64,000 bases of DNA from JAEZHK01 sp040768845 (GCA_040768845.1 JAXGME010000009.1:158607-222606), one strand, 5' to 3'; counted from the first letter of the stretch, positions 17,375 through 25,096 are shown. Numbers and translations: made by a program. Notes: generated by a model from the letters alone, not told the origin.

Positions 17375-17464
17375 AATTGCCACCTCCGGCGCAGTTTACA
17401 TCAATATATTGTGCAAATCCCGCGTTTTTATGCGCTTGGGCTTTTCTGAACGGGGAAAATGGTT

Positions 17465-17470
17465 TATAAT
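17465..17470 (+). promoter_or_regulatory. -10 box upstream of nadD-yqeK
   Basis: TATAAT lies 24 bp before the ATG. No convincing -35 is seen at 17 bp; TTGGGC at 17436-17441 is too far upstream. It is the only promoter-like element in front of the 17494-21444 operon. Confidence 0.5.
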
Positions 17471-17493
17471 ACTTGATGAGAAGGAGCGATGCG

Positions 17494-18642
17494 ATGAAGG
17501 CCTACGGCATTATGGGCGGGACGTTTGATCCCATCCACAACGGCCATCTGATGATGGCGGAGGCCGCTAGGGGCCAGATGTGGCTGGACGAGGTGTTTTT
17601 CATCCCGGACGGCGACCCGCCCCACAAAGCGGAACAGGCCGGCGCTTCGGATCGGCTCCGGATGGTCGAACTGGCCGTGGCAGGCCGCGACGGGTTTCGG
17701 GCGCTGGATATGGAGGTTCGGCGCGCGGGGCAGACCTTTACCGTGGACACGCTGGAACAACTGACGGCGGACTGCCCCTGCGGCCGGTTTTTTTTCATCG
17801 TTGGAGCGGACACGCTGATGGTGATCGAATCCTGGCGCAACTTTCCCCGCGTCGCTTCGCTTCTGTCCGGCGTGGCCTGCGCGCCGAGGGGCGCCGTTCC
17901 CACCGAGGACGCGGCGCGCCAGAGCGCAAAGCTCCTGGAGCGGTACGGACTTCGGGTCACCATGCTGGACATGCCGCCGGTGGACATCTCCTCCACATCC
18001 ATCAGAGAGGCGGTGGCACGGGGGTTGCCCGCGGCGGAGATGGCGCCGCAGCACGTCCTGGACTACATCCGGGACAGGGGGCTCTACCTCGATCCGGTGC
18101 TGACGCAGCTTCGGAAAACCCTCTCCAAAGAGCGGTACCGGCACACGCTGGGCGTGGAAAAGACTGCCGTCGAGCTGGCCAGGCGGTATGGGGAAGACGT
18201 GGAAAAGGCGCGCCTCGCGGCGCTGCTCCACGATTGCGCCCGCTGTCTGGACAGCGGGGAGATGCGGCGGTTGGTGGGCAACCGAGCGGGGAACACCACG
18301 CTGCGCGCGCTGATGCACGCGCCCGCGGGCGCGGCGCTGGCGCGGCAGAAGTACGGCGTCGAGGACCACGCGGTCCTATCGGCCATACGCTGGCACACCA
18401 CCGGCCACGAGGGCATGACGAAGCTGGAAAAAATCGTCTACCTTGCGGACTTTATCGAGCCCAACCGCCCCGATTACCCGGGGCTTGCGGAACTCCGCGC
18501 GGAGGCCTTCCGGGACCTGGACAGCGCGGTTCGGCTTGCCGCGGAGAATACCATGCGCTACGTGCGCGCCCGGGGCCTTGAGCCGGACGAGAACACCATG
18601 AAAATGCTGAAAAGCCAAGAACCGACGGAGGAGATTGTATGA
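17494..18642 (+). CDS. nadD: NadD-YqeK fusion: NaMN adenylyltransferase plus HD-domain Ap4A hydrolase
   Basis: One 382-aa frame carries two enzymes that are separate adjacent genes in Bacillus. Residues 1-195 are NadD, which makes deamido-NAD from nicotinate mononucleotide and ATP; GGTFDPIHNGHL (residues 8-19) and ISSTSIR are its signatures. From about residue 200 the protein is YqeK-like, an HD-domain hydrolase family linked to symmetrical Ap4A cleavage, with HTLGVEKTA, LLHDCAR, AIRWHTTG and KIVYLADFIEPNR. The ATG at 17494 has AAGGAG upstream. The stop overlaps rsfS by 4 bp. Confidence 0.93.
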   Translation: MKAYGIMGGTFDPIHNGHLMMAEAARGQMWLDEVFFIPDGDPPHKAEQAGASDRLRMVELAVAGRDGFRALDMEVRRAGQTFTVDTLEQLTADCPCGRFFFIVGADTLMVIESWRNFPRVASLLSGVACAPRGAVPTEDAARQSAKLLERYGLRVTMLDMPPVDISSTSIREAVARGLPAAEMAPQHVLDYIRDRGLYLDPVLTQLRKTLSKERYRHTLGVEKTAVELARRYGEDVEKARLAALLHDCARCLDSGEMRRLVGNRAGNTTLRALMHAPAGAALARQKYGVEDHAVLSAIRWHTTGHEGMTKLEKIVYLADFIEPNRPDYPGLAELRAEAFRDLDSAVRLAAENTMRYVRARGLEPDENTMKMLKSQEPTEEIV

Positions 18643-18998
18643 AGCAGCCCAAGGAACTCGCCGTAAGGATTGCCGAGGTGCTTAGCGCCAAGCGCGCGGA
18701 GGATGTCGTCGTCCTGGGCGTCGGCCACCTGACTTCCATCGCCGACTACTTCGTGATTGCCAGCGGCCGCAACGCGCTGGCGGTGCGCGCGCTGGCGGAG
18801 GAAGTGGAGGAAAAGCTCGGCGCCGAAGGGGTTGAGACACGCCGCCATGAGGGGATGGGCGAGGGCAGATGGGTCGTCCTGGATTATGCCTCTGTCATCG
18901 TGCATATATTCCATGTGGAGGAACGCCAGTACTACAACATTGAGCGGCTGTGGATGGACGGCTCCAATCAGGTTCCGTTCGCTCCATCCGATCAATGA
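18639..18998 (+). CDS. rsfS: Ribosome silencing factor RsfS
   Basis: The 119-aa RsfS (YbeB/Iojap) binds ribosomal protein L14 and blocks joining of the subunits when nutrients run short. The family core is clear: DVVVLGVGHLTSIADYFVIASG, RHEGMGEGRWVVLDYASVIVHIF and the terminal YYNIERLW. GGAGGA precedes the ATG, which overlaps the nadD-yqeK stop. The nadD-yqeK-rsfS order is conserved in Firmicutes. Confidence 0.96.
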   Translation: MKQPKELAVRIAEVLSAKRAEDVVVLGVGHLTSIADYFVIASGRNALAVRALAEEVEEKLGAEGVETRRHEGMGEGRWVVLDYASVIVHIFHVEERQYYNIERLWMDGSNQVPFAPSDQ

Positions 18999-19012
18999 CG
19001 AGAGGGTTAGAG

Positions 19013-19420
19013 ATGCCTATGAAAACGATTGAAGCCCAGCGCCCGATCGAACTGACGCTGCCGGCAGAGCCCCGGATGCTGCTCATCATCCGGTTGATCA
19101 CGGCGGGCGTCACGGCGCGCGCAGGGCTGACGGTGGATGCCGTCGAGGATGTGAAGATGGCCGTGGAGGAGGCGTGCAACTGCCTGCTTCGCTGCGCCTG
19201 CTGCGAATCGCTGAAGCTGTCGTTCTCCTCGGCGGACGGCGTGCTGCACATTCGCGTGGAGGCGCTGGGCGAGCCGAAGGATTACGCCGGACCCGCCGGA
19301 GACTGCGACGAAGTGCAGGTTATCCGCTATATTCTGGAGTCCATGGTGGACGACGCGCACGTGATATACGATGGGAGCGCGCTCAGCGCCATCGAGATGG
19401 CAAAGTCCCTGGGCGCCTGA
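19013..19420 (+). CDS. RsbW-like anti-sigma protein lacking ATP-binding motifs
   Basis: The 135-aa product has the start of an RsbW/SpoIIAB GHKL domain: IELTLPAEPRMLLIIRL, then DAVEDVKMAVEEACNCL aligning with the N box. The key residues are gone: the N-box Asn position reads Cys, the DxGxG region is replaced by EALGEPKDY, and the glycine-rich lid by GDCDEVQVIRYI. It therefore probably cannot bind ATP or phosphorylate a partner, yet its position directly before a SigB-type gene fits a sigma-binding role. No RsbV partner is adjacent. The start at 19013 is chosen over the Met at 19019 by spacing to AGAGGG; the call is uncertain by two codons. Confidence 0.75.
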   Translation: MPMKTIEAQRPIELTLPAEPRMLLIIRLITAGVTARAGLTVDAVEDVKMAVEEACNCLLRCACCESLKLSFSSADGVLHIRVEALGEPKDYAGPAGDCDEVQVIRYILESMVDDAHVIYDGSALSAIEMAKSLGA

Positions 19421-19432
19421 CATGAGGTAGAT

Positions 19433-20185
19433 ATGCGAAAACCCTCCCAGCAGGAAATTACCGAAATGCTGAGGCAATACGCGCAAACGCGCGATGAGGC
19501 GCTTCGAAACAGGCTGGTCGAAGCGCATCTGTACATCGCGTCCATCATCGCGCGCCGATTTGCGCGCCGGGGCGTTGACTATGACGACCTTTACCAGGTG
19601 GCATCCCTGGCACTGATCAAGGCAGTGGAGCGCTATGACCCGGATCGCGGGGTCAAGTTCGTCAGCTTTGCAACCCCGACGATGATCGGCGAGGTCAAAA
19701 ACTACTTCCGCGACAAGGCGCAGACCATTTCGCTGCCCCGGCGGGGCCGCGAGCTCCTGGGAAAGATCGCCTCCGCCCGCGAGGCGCTGGAGCAGGAATA
19801 CTTCCGCGCGCCGACGCCGGAGGAGCTTTCCGATTCCCTGGGCGTTCCGCTGGACGATATCGTGGAGGCGCTGGAAATGCAGGGCGCGGCAATGCCCGCC
19901 TCGCTGGACGCCATCCTGCCCGGCGAGGACGATGGCGGCGCGACGCTGCGCAGCCTGATTGGCGTGGACGAATCCGGCTTTGGGCACTTTGAGGCGCGCC
20001 AGAGCATCCGGCAGATGCTCAACTCGATCACGCCCACCGAGCGGAAGATCCTGATCAACCGCTATTTTGGAAACCTCAGCCAGCGCGAGGTGGCGCAGCA
20101 TCTGGGCGTTTCCCAGATGACGGTGTCGCGCGCCGAGCGAAAGGCGCTGTCGCAGCTGAGAGGCATGATGGAAAAGGACGACTGA
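19433..20185 (+). CDS. sigB: SigB/SigF/SigG-type alternative sigma factor
   Basis: A 250-aa sigma-70 family protein with region 2 (DDLYQVASLALIKAVERYDP), region 3 and region 4 (SQREVAQHLGVSQMTVSRAERKAL) of the SigB/SigF subgroup. It lacks region 1.1. The true SigF is encoded with SpoIIAA/AB at 37912-39453, and this second member follows an RsbW-like gene, so a general-stress SigB role is inferred. GAGGT precedes the ATG. It is co-transcribed with rsfS, proC and rnhA; no SigB-type promoter was identified. Confidence 0.85.
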   Translation: MRKPSQQEITEMLRQYAQTRDEALRNRLVEAHLYIASIIARRFARRGVDYDDLYQVASLALIKAVERYDPDRGVKFVSFATPTMIGEVKNYFRDKAQTISLPRRGRELLGKIASAREALEQEYFRAPTPEELSDSLGVPLDDIVEALEMQGAAMPASLDAILPGEDDGGATLRSLIGVDESGFGHFEARQSIRQMLNSITPTERKILINRYFGNLSQREVAQHLGVSQMTVSRAERKALSQLRGMMEKDD

Positions 20186-20203
20186 CGAAATGGGGTAGGG
20201 GAC

Positions 20204-20998
20204 ATGTTTGGCATTATCGGCGCTGGCAACATTGGCAGCGCGATTCTACGGTCCGCAATTCAGCACGGCGCGCTTCGCGTGGATGAAGCGCACGTTTTTG
20301 ACATTCACACCGAACACATGACGGCGCTGGGGAAATCGCTCGGCGTCAAGGTCCACGCCTCCGCCCGGGCGTTGATCGATGCCTGTGACATGGTGCTTCT
20401 GGCGGTAAAGCCCAACGTGGTGGAAAAGCTGCTCAAGGCCGAGCGCGAGGCGCTCAAGGGCAAGGCGCTGATTTCCATCGCCGCGGGCTGGCGCGTCGAA
20501 ATGCTGAAAAGGGCGGTGGGGGATGGCGTGCGCCTGCTTCGGGCCATGCCCAACACGCCGCTGTTGGTGGGCGAGGGGATGACCGCCTTCAGCCGTGATC
20601 ATACGCTGACCGAGTCGGAAGCCGCCTTTGCGGAAGGCCTTTTCCGGGCGTTGGGACGGCAGCTGTGGGTGGAAGAGTACCAGATGGACGCGGTGACCGC
20701 GCTGTCGGGCAGTTCTCCCGCATTCGCGTACATCTTTACGGAGGCGATGGCGGACGCCGGCGTCGCCTGCGGCCTTTCGCGGGTACAGGCGGTCGAAATG
20801 GCCGCGCAGACGCTTCTTGGCAGCGCCAAGATGGTGCTGGAGACCGGCATGCACCCCGGTGCCCTGAAGGACATGGTGTGTTCACCCGCCGGCACCACCA
20901 TCGCGGGCGTGCGCGCGCTGGAGGCCCACAACTTCCGCTCCGTGGTCATGGAGGCGGTCATCGCGGCAAACGACCGCTCCGCCGCGCTCAACGCGTGA
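20204..20998 (+). CDS. proC: Pyrroline-5-carboxylate reductase
   Basis: ProC reduces pyrroline-5-carboxylate to proline with NAD(P)H. The 264-aa length is standard. The Rossmann motif GIIGAGNIGSAI is at the N-terminus, VKPN follows at about residue 66, RAMPNTP lies in the middle, and the C-terminal dimer domain shows ALSGSSPAFAYIFTEAMADAG and PGALKDMVCSPAGTTIAG. AGGGG precedes the ATG. Its stop overlaps the GTG of rnhA. Confidence 0.97.
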   Translation: MFGIIGAGNIGSAILRSAIQHGALRVDEAHVFDIHTEHMTALGKSLGVKVHASARALIDACDMVLLAVKPNVVEKLLKAEREALKGKALISIAAGWRVEMLKRAVGDGVRLLRAMPNTPLLVGEGMTAFSRDHTLTESEAAFAEGLFRALGRQLWVEEYQMDAVTALSGSSPAFAYIFTEAMADAGVACGLSRVQAVEMAAQTLLGSAKMVLETGMHPGALKDMVCSPAGTTIAGVRALEAHNFRSVVMEAVIAANDRSAALNA

Positions 20999-21444
20999 AG
21001 CGGGTCATCCTGTACACCGACGGCGCCTGCTCCGGCAACCCCGGCCCCGGCGGCTGGGGGTATGTGCTGATCTTTGGCGAGCACCGCCGGGAGATGTCGG
21101 GCTACTGTCCGGACACCACCAACAACCGCATGGAACTGACCGCCGCCATCGAGGGCCTGTCGGCGCTGAAGGAACCTTGCGAGGTGGATCTTTATACGGA
21201 CAGCAGCTATATGGCCCACGGCTTTCTCAAAAACTGGGTGAGCAACTGGCAAAGGCGTGGCTGGCTCAAGGCCGACAAAAAACCGGTGGAGAACCAGGAT
21301 CTCTGGAAAAAACTCATCGAACTCACCGGACAGCATGCCGTGCGCTGGCACCTCGTTCGCGGACACGCGGACAACGAGGAGAACAATCTCTGTGACAGGC
21401 TGGCCACGGGGGCCATCCGGCAGAATCGCGAGAAAAAAACGTGA
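20995..21444 (+). CDS. rnhA: Ribonuclease HI
   Basis: The 149-aa enzyme cleaves RNA in RNA-DNA hybrids. All active-site residues are present: D9 (YTDGACSGNPG), E47 (NNRMELTA), D69 (YTDSSYM), H124 and D134 (RGHADNEENNLCDRLA). The start is GTG 20995, whose last two bases belong to the proC stop (GTGA overlap). The frame remains open far upstream inside proC, but conserved residues begin at this GTG. It is the last gene of the operon and is followed by a strong terminator. Confidence 0.95.
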   Translation: MKRVILYTDGACSGNPGPGGWGYVLIFGEHRREMSGYCPDTTNNRMELTAAIEGLSALKEPCEVDLYTDSSYMAHGFLKNWVSNWQRRGWLKADKKPVENQDLWKKLIELTGQHAVRWHLVRGHADNEENNLCDRLATGAIRQNREKKT

Positions 21445-21449
21445 CGGCA

Positions 21450-21482
21450 AAACGAAGCGCCCGCGTTGCGGGCGCTTCGTTT
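21450..21482. terminator. Bidirectional terminator after rnhA
   Basis: Arms 21450-21464 and 21468-21482 pair perfectly over 15 bp with a GTT loop. A-rich and T-rich flanks suit both the rnhA operon and the convergent recombinase gene. Confidence 0.85.
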
Positions 21483-21511
21483 CTGCTTGCGTCCGGTTTT
21501 TCGGCGCGCTA

Positions 21512-22597
21512 CTAGTCCTCGCCAGGCCCCTCGGGCGGTTTGTCCTCCCGCAACACGACGGATTTTGCGGCCAGCCTGCGGCGCTCGTCGCTCATCGCGG
21601 CGTAGTGGCGGCGCGTGGTGTTGACGTCCGAATGCCCCAATACGTCCGCCACCAGGTAGATGTCGCCGGTTTCCCGGTACAGGTTGGTGCCGAAGGTGGA
21701 CCGCAGTTTGTGGGGGCTCATCCGCTTTTTGAGGGGAGCGGCCTGAAGCGCGTACTTCTTGACCATGTTCTGCACGGCCCGAACGGTAATGCGCCGGTCC
21801 TGCAGCGACAGAAACAGCGCGTGCTCGTGCCCGGGCAGCGCCTCTTTCGTTTCGCGCTCTTCCATGTAGCGCTTTAAAACGTCCGCCACCTCGTCGGGAA
21901 AGTAGAGGATCGCCTGATTTCCGCCCTTTCGGGTGACCATGAAGCCGTTGATGGCAAAGTCGATGTCCTCGATGTTCAGCCCCACGCACTCGCTGACGCG
22001 GATGCCTGTGCCGAGAAACAGCGTCAGGATGGTCAGGTCCCGAAGGCTGGTGTGCTCGTGAAACTTCTTCTGCCGTTCGGAAAGGGCCGCTCCGGACTCC
22101 GCAAGGTCCAGAATTCTGGCGACTTCGTCAATCTCAAGCCGCAGGATCGGCTTCTCGTGACGCTTGGGCATGTCTACCAGCGCACTCACATCGGAGGGAA
22201 TCCGCCCGCGCTTGAACAGAAATTTGAAAAAGCTTCGCAGGGTGGACAGTTTGCGCTGCTTTCCCAACTCTTTGTTTGAATATTCCGTATCGTTTTCGTT
22301 AAAATAAAGAGAAAGATAGTCCAGGAAGGCATCGATATCCACCGCGCCAATTCGGCCGATCTGTGCGTAGGTAAAGTCCCCCGGAGAAAAGCCGGCAAAT
22401 GGTTCCTGCTCTTCGCGGAGGAACCGAAAGAAGAGCCTGAGATCCCGCGCGTAGGCGAGCCGGGTGAGCGGCGTTGTGGTCGGTTCGATGGCGCGCATAA
22501 ACTCGCGGCATGCCGGCGCGAGTTCCGCAAGGGTTTCGCGCAAAAGCCCCGTCACTTGACGGGCGTTTGATTCCGCATAGGTCGGTTGTTTTGCCAT
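21512..22597 (-). CDS. Tyrosine recombinase, XerC/D-like
   Basis: A 361-aa site-specific recombinase. The N-terminal SAM-like core-binding domain (about residues 30-150) is followed by the catalytic domain, with the first Arg in GTGIRVSECVGL, Lys in RKGGN, HxxR in SPHKLRSTFG, the second His in LGHSDVNTTRRHY and the nucleophilic Tyr in the same stretch. It is longer than XerC/XerD (about 300 aa) because of an extended N-terminus. AAGGAG precedes the ATG. It lies next to lexA rather than in a recognisable phage or transposon, so a chromosomal dimer-resolution or orphan recombinase role is more likely than an integrase. Confidence 0.88.
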   Translation of the reverse strand: MAKQPTYAESNARQVTGLLRETLAELAPACREFMRAIEPTTTPLTRLAYARDLRLFFRFLREEQEPFAGFSPGDFTYAQIGRIGAVDIDAFLDYLSLYFNENDTEYSNKELGKQRKLSTLRSFFKFLFKRGRIPSDVSALVDMPKRHEKPILRLEIDEVARILDLAESGAALSERQKKFHEHTSLRDLTILTLFLGTGIRVSECVGLNIEDIDFAINGFMVTRKGGNQAILYFPDEVADVLKRYMEERETKEALPGHEHALFLSLQDRRITVRAVQNMVKKYALQAAPLKKRMSPHKLRSTFGTNLYRETGDIYLVADVLGHSDVNTTRRHYAAMSDERRRLAAKSVVLREDKPPEGPGED

Positions 22598-22656
22598 GTC
22601 GCTCCTTGCGTCGCACGGCCGGCGCAGAAGATGGGCTTCAAGCCGCGCGGAAATTG

Positions 22657-22678
22657 TTTGATCGCAAATTTGATCGCA
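22657..22678. repeat. Tandem decamer repeat upstream of the recombinase
   Basis: TTTGATCGCA occurs at 22657-22666 and again at 22669-22678, a 12-bp period, about 60 bp upstream of the recombinase start. This spacing, close to one helical turn, suits a regulator or recombinase binding site. Confidence 0.55.
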
Positions 22679-22739
22679 GAATCGTAAAAACAGAAGGGCG
22701 TTGGCGCGCCCGAGTCGCGGAGCAGGCGGTTTTCCTTCC

Positions 22740-22777
22740 TAATCTATTCGCAAAAGCTGTCTTTCGCGAATAGATTA
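22740..22777. repeat. 12-bp perfect inverted repeat at the end of the Cys-cluster gene
   Basis: TAATCTATTCGC (22740-22751) is the exact reverse complement of 22766-22777. AAAG and CTTT inside extend it by four more pairs after one mismatch, leaving a CTGT loop. The right arm contains the stop codon of the minus-strand gene. No U-tract follows on either strand, so it is not a normal intrinsic terminator. It is AT-rich against a GC-rich background. Confidence 0.75.
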
Positions 22778-23065
22778 AAAATGTTCCCCCAGGTCTACCG
22801 TTGGCGCGCGCCTGGGCTTTCTGGCGCGTATGGCGCGCATCCGAGGCGCCTTTCTGTCTTCCGCTCGCGTTGACGGCGCGTCTCCAGCATCCGGATCCGC
22901 GGCGTTGATCACTTCGTCAATCTCAACGGCCAGATAATCCGCGCCAGACTTTTTGATGCAGCGCATGCAGTTGTCACAGTGTTTTTCCGGGTCCAGGTCG
23001 CACACCAGGCATTCGCCGCAGTCGACGCAAGGCCGTTCCTCGTCCAGAACGCACATTTTTTGCAT
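22775..23065 (-). CDS. Small eight-cysteine protein divergent from lexA
   Basis: A 96-aa protein with a dense N-terminal cluster: C5, then CxxCxxCxxC at 13-22 and CxxCxxC at 30-36, in the order CVDCGECLVCDLDP and HCDNCMRC. The spacing suggests a zinc or Fe-S site. The C-terminal half is basic (RMRAIRARKPRRAP). Related short proteins occur next to lexA in Clostridia, but I know no function. GGGGGAGG lies five bases before the chosen ATG; the frame upstream lacks a ribosome site. A promoter at 23103-23131 and the shared SOS box suggest DNA-damage control. Confidence 0.75.
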   Translation of the reverse strand: MQKMCVLDEERPCVDCGECLVCDLDPEKHCDNCMRCIKKSGADYLAVEIDEVINAADPDAGDAPSTRAEDRKAPRMRAIRARKPRRAPTVDLGEHF

Positions 23066-23102
23066 GAAATCCTCCCCCGGCGTTTCCGCAGGCTTTGTCA
23101 CC

Positions 23103-23131
23103 AGTATACGCCCTTCGCCGTAAAAATTCAA
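23103..23131 (-). promoter_or_regulatory. Promoter of the eight-cysteine protein
   Basis: On the minus strand TTGAAT (23126-23131) and TATACT (23103-23108) are 17 bp apart. The SOS box lies 16 bp upstream of this -35. Confidence 0.65.
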
Positions 23132-23147
23132 GATTGGCGAAAAAATC

Positions 23148-23161
23148 CGAACAAACGTTTG
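23148..23161. promoter_or_regulatory. SOS box (LexA operator)
   Basis: CGAACAAACGTTTG matches the Bacillus DinR/LexA consensus CGAACRNRYGTTYC at all but the final base. It overlaps the lexA -35 box and lies between the divergent lexA and Cys-cluster promoters, so LexA should repress its own gene and perhaps both. Confidence 0.9.
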
Positions 23162-23187
23162 ATAGTCGCCGCGGCGTGTGATATACT
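23159..23187 (+). promoter_or_regulatory. lexA promoter
   Basis: TTGATA (23159-23164), 17 bp, TATACT (23182-23187). The -35 shares three bases with the SOS box. Confidence 0.8.
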
Positions 23188-23217
23188 GGATATGACTTGG
23201 AATCGGGGGGATTGGTC

Positions 23218-23820
23218 ATGCAGGAACGCGGCAAGAACAGCCAGCGGAGAATACTGGAATTCATCAAAAAAGAGATTGAGCTCAAGGGGTATCCGCCCTC
23301 GGTGCGCGAAATCTGCGAAGCAGTCAACCTGAAGTCCACGTCCACTGTGCACGGGCACCTGGAACAGTTGGAAAAACGGGGGCTGATCCGCCGGGATTCC
23401 ACCAAACCCCGCGCGATGGAGGTGCTGGATAACCCGCTTTCCAAGGGGCGAAGCGTGCCACTGGTGGGCCGCGTGACGGCGGGCATCCCCATTCTCGCCG
23501 AAGAAAACATCGAAGATTACATCGTACTTCCCCAGGATCTCGTGGGTTCGGACGACGAGCTTTTTGCACTGCGCGTCCGCGGCGAGAGCATGATCCGCGC
23601 GGGCATCTTGAGCGGCGACTATATCATCGTCCGCAAGCAGAGCCATGCGGACAACGGCGACATCGTGGTGGCGATGATCGAGGACGAGGCCACCGTCAAG
23701 CGCATTTTCTTTGAAAAGGACGGCGTGCGGCTGCAGCCGGAAAACCCCTATTATGATCCGATCTACTCCCGCAAGGTACAGGTGGTGGGCAAAGTCACGG
23801 CGCTGTTCCGGAAGCTGTGA
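23218..23820 (+). CDS. lexA: SOS regulator LexA
   Basis: The 200-aa repressor binds SOS boxes and cleaves itself when RecA filaments form on damaged DNA. It has an N-terminal winged helix (GYPPSVREICEAVNLKSTST recognition region), the cleavage site A88-G89 in RVTAGIP, the catalytic S124 in RGESM and K161 in TVKRIF. ATG 23218 has GGGGGG upstream; the frame continues to a TTG seven codons earlier without a better ribosome site. It is convergent with the PLP-enzyme gene that ends at 23849. Confidence 0.97.
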   Translation: MQERGKNSQRRILEFIKKEIELKGYPPSVREICEAVNLKSTSTVHGHLEQLEKRGLIRRDSTKPRAMEVLDNPLSKGRSVPLVGRVTAGIPILAEENIEDYIVLPQDLVGSDDELFALRVRGESMIRAGILSGDYIIVRKQSHADNGDIVVAMIEDEATVKRIFFEKDGVRLQPENPYYDPIYSRKVQVVGKVTALFRKL

Positions 23821-23848
23821 AGGCCCCTCCCCTGCCCGCGCGTTTTGG

Positions 23849-25096
23849 TTATCCCTCCCCTAGAAGCGCCCGCACGGCGCTCTCCACCGCGATGCGCCCG
23901 TGGGCGTAGGTCAGCGCCCCCTGAAGATATCCGATGTACGGCGGACGAATCGGCGCGTCGGCGCTCAGTTCGATGGAGGCGCCCGCCACAAAGGTTCCCG
24001 CCGCCATGATCACCGGGTCCTGGTAGCCGGGCATATCCCAAGGCTCCGGCACCGCCTGGCTGTCCACCGGCGATGTCTTTTGGATTGCCTGACAGAAGGC
24101 GATCAGCCCTGCCGGCGCGCCAAAGCGGATGGCTTGGATGATGTCGCTTCGGGGTGCGTCCCAGGCGGGATGTACCGCATACCCCAGCTGGGAAAACGCG
24201 CGCGCCGCCAGGATCGCGGTCTTGACGGCCTGCGCGACGGCACCGGGCGCCATAAAAAGCCCCTGAAAGAAGGGCTGATACCCTGCGGCGTAGCTGCCGA
24301 CCTCCGCGCCGATGCCCGGACAGGTCAGCCGGTACGCGACGCGCTCCACCGCCTCGCGCTTCCCCGCCACATATCCGCCGGTGGGCGCAAGGCCCCCGCC
24401 GGGATTTTTGATCAACGACCCGGCGATCAGATCAGCGCCGACTTCGGTCGGTTCCTTCGTGTCCGTGAATTCGCCGTAGCAGTTGTCCACCATCACCAGC
24501 GCGGAGGGATTCGCCCGGTGCACCAGCGCAGCGGCTTCGGAAATCTCCGCCAGCGTCAAGGACGGCCGCCAGTCGTACCCGCGGGAGCGCTGCAAAAGCA
24601 CCAGCTTCACGGATTCGTCCATCGAGCGCGCCAGCGCGTTAAGATCCATGCGGCCCTCCGCCAGCGGCGCCTCCCGGTAGCCGATCCCGTAGTCCCGGAG
24701 CGAACCGCTCCCCGCCTCGCCGGAGATGCCGATGACCGATTCCAGGGTGTCATAGGGCCTCCCGGCGCCGCAGAGGAGCGTGTCCCCCGGACGGAGCAAT
24801 CCCTGAAGACACAGGGCCAGCGCGTGGGTGCCGGAGGCAATCTGCGGCCGGACCAGCGCCGCTTCGCACCCAAACAGGTCTGCAAACACGCGATCCAGCG
24901 CGTCGCGGCCCACGTCGCCGTAGCCGTAGCCGGTGGACGGCGCAAAGTGCCGCTGGGAAATTTCATGTTTTCTGAAAGCGGAGAGCACCTTCCGCGTGTT
25001 GGATCGCTCGACGCATTCGACCCGATCAAAGGCGGGCCGGCATTCGGCGTCGCATCGTTCGATGAATTCTGAAACATTCAGGGCTTTCTCGTTCAT
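23849..25096 (-). CDS. Methionine gamma-lyase-family PLP protein (YnbB, aluminum-resistance type)
   Basis: A 415-aa fold-type I PLP enzyme of the YnbB family. PLP-pocket features include PSTGYGYGDVGRD near the N-terminus, ASGTHALALCLQGLL, VMVDNCYGEFTD with the cofactor Asp, and the Schiff-base Lys in GSLIKNPGGGLAPTGGY. The true substrate is not established in the family. ATG 25096 has GGAAAA upstream and overlaps the miaA stop by 4 bp. It is the last gene of the long repair/tRNA-modification operon and converges with lexA. Confidence 0.88.
   Translation of the reverse strand: MNEKALNVSEFIERCDAECRPAFDRVECVERSNTRKVLSAFRKHEISQRHFAPSTGYGYGDVGRDALDRVFADLFGCEAALVRPQIASGTHALALCLQGLLRPGDTLLCGAGRPYDTLESVIGISGEAGSGSLRDYGIGYREAPLAEGRMDLNALARSMDESVKLVLLQRSRGYDWRPSLTLAEISEAAALVHRANPSALVMVDNCYGEFTDTKEPTEVGADLIAGSLIKNPGGGLAPTGGYVAGKREAVERVAYRLTCPGIGAEVGSYAAGYQPFFQGLFMAPGAVAQAVKTAILAARAFSQLGYAVHPAWDAPRSDIIQAIRFGAPAGLIAFCQAIQKTSPVDSQAVPEPWDMPGYQDPVIMAAGTFVAGASIELSADAPIRPPYIGYLQGALTYAHGRIAVESAVRALLGEG

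Noticed and set aside
22740..22777. Intrinsic terminator for the eight-Cys gene
   Set aside because: The stem is strong but no U-tract follows on either strand, so it is reported as an inverted repeat instead.
22740..22777. A dif site for the neighbouring recombinase
   Set aside because: Known dif sites have about 11-bp arms with a 6-bp centre and a different sequence; here the arms are 14 bp apart.
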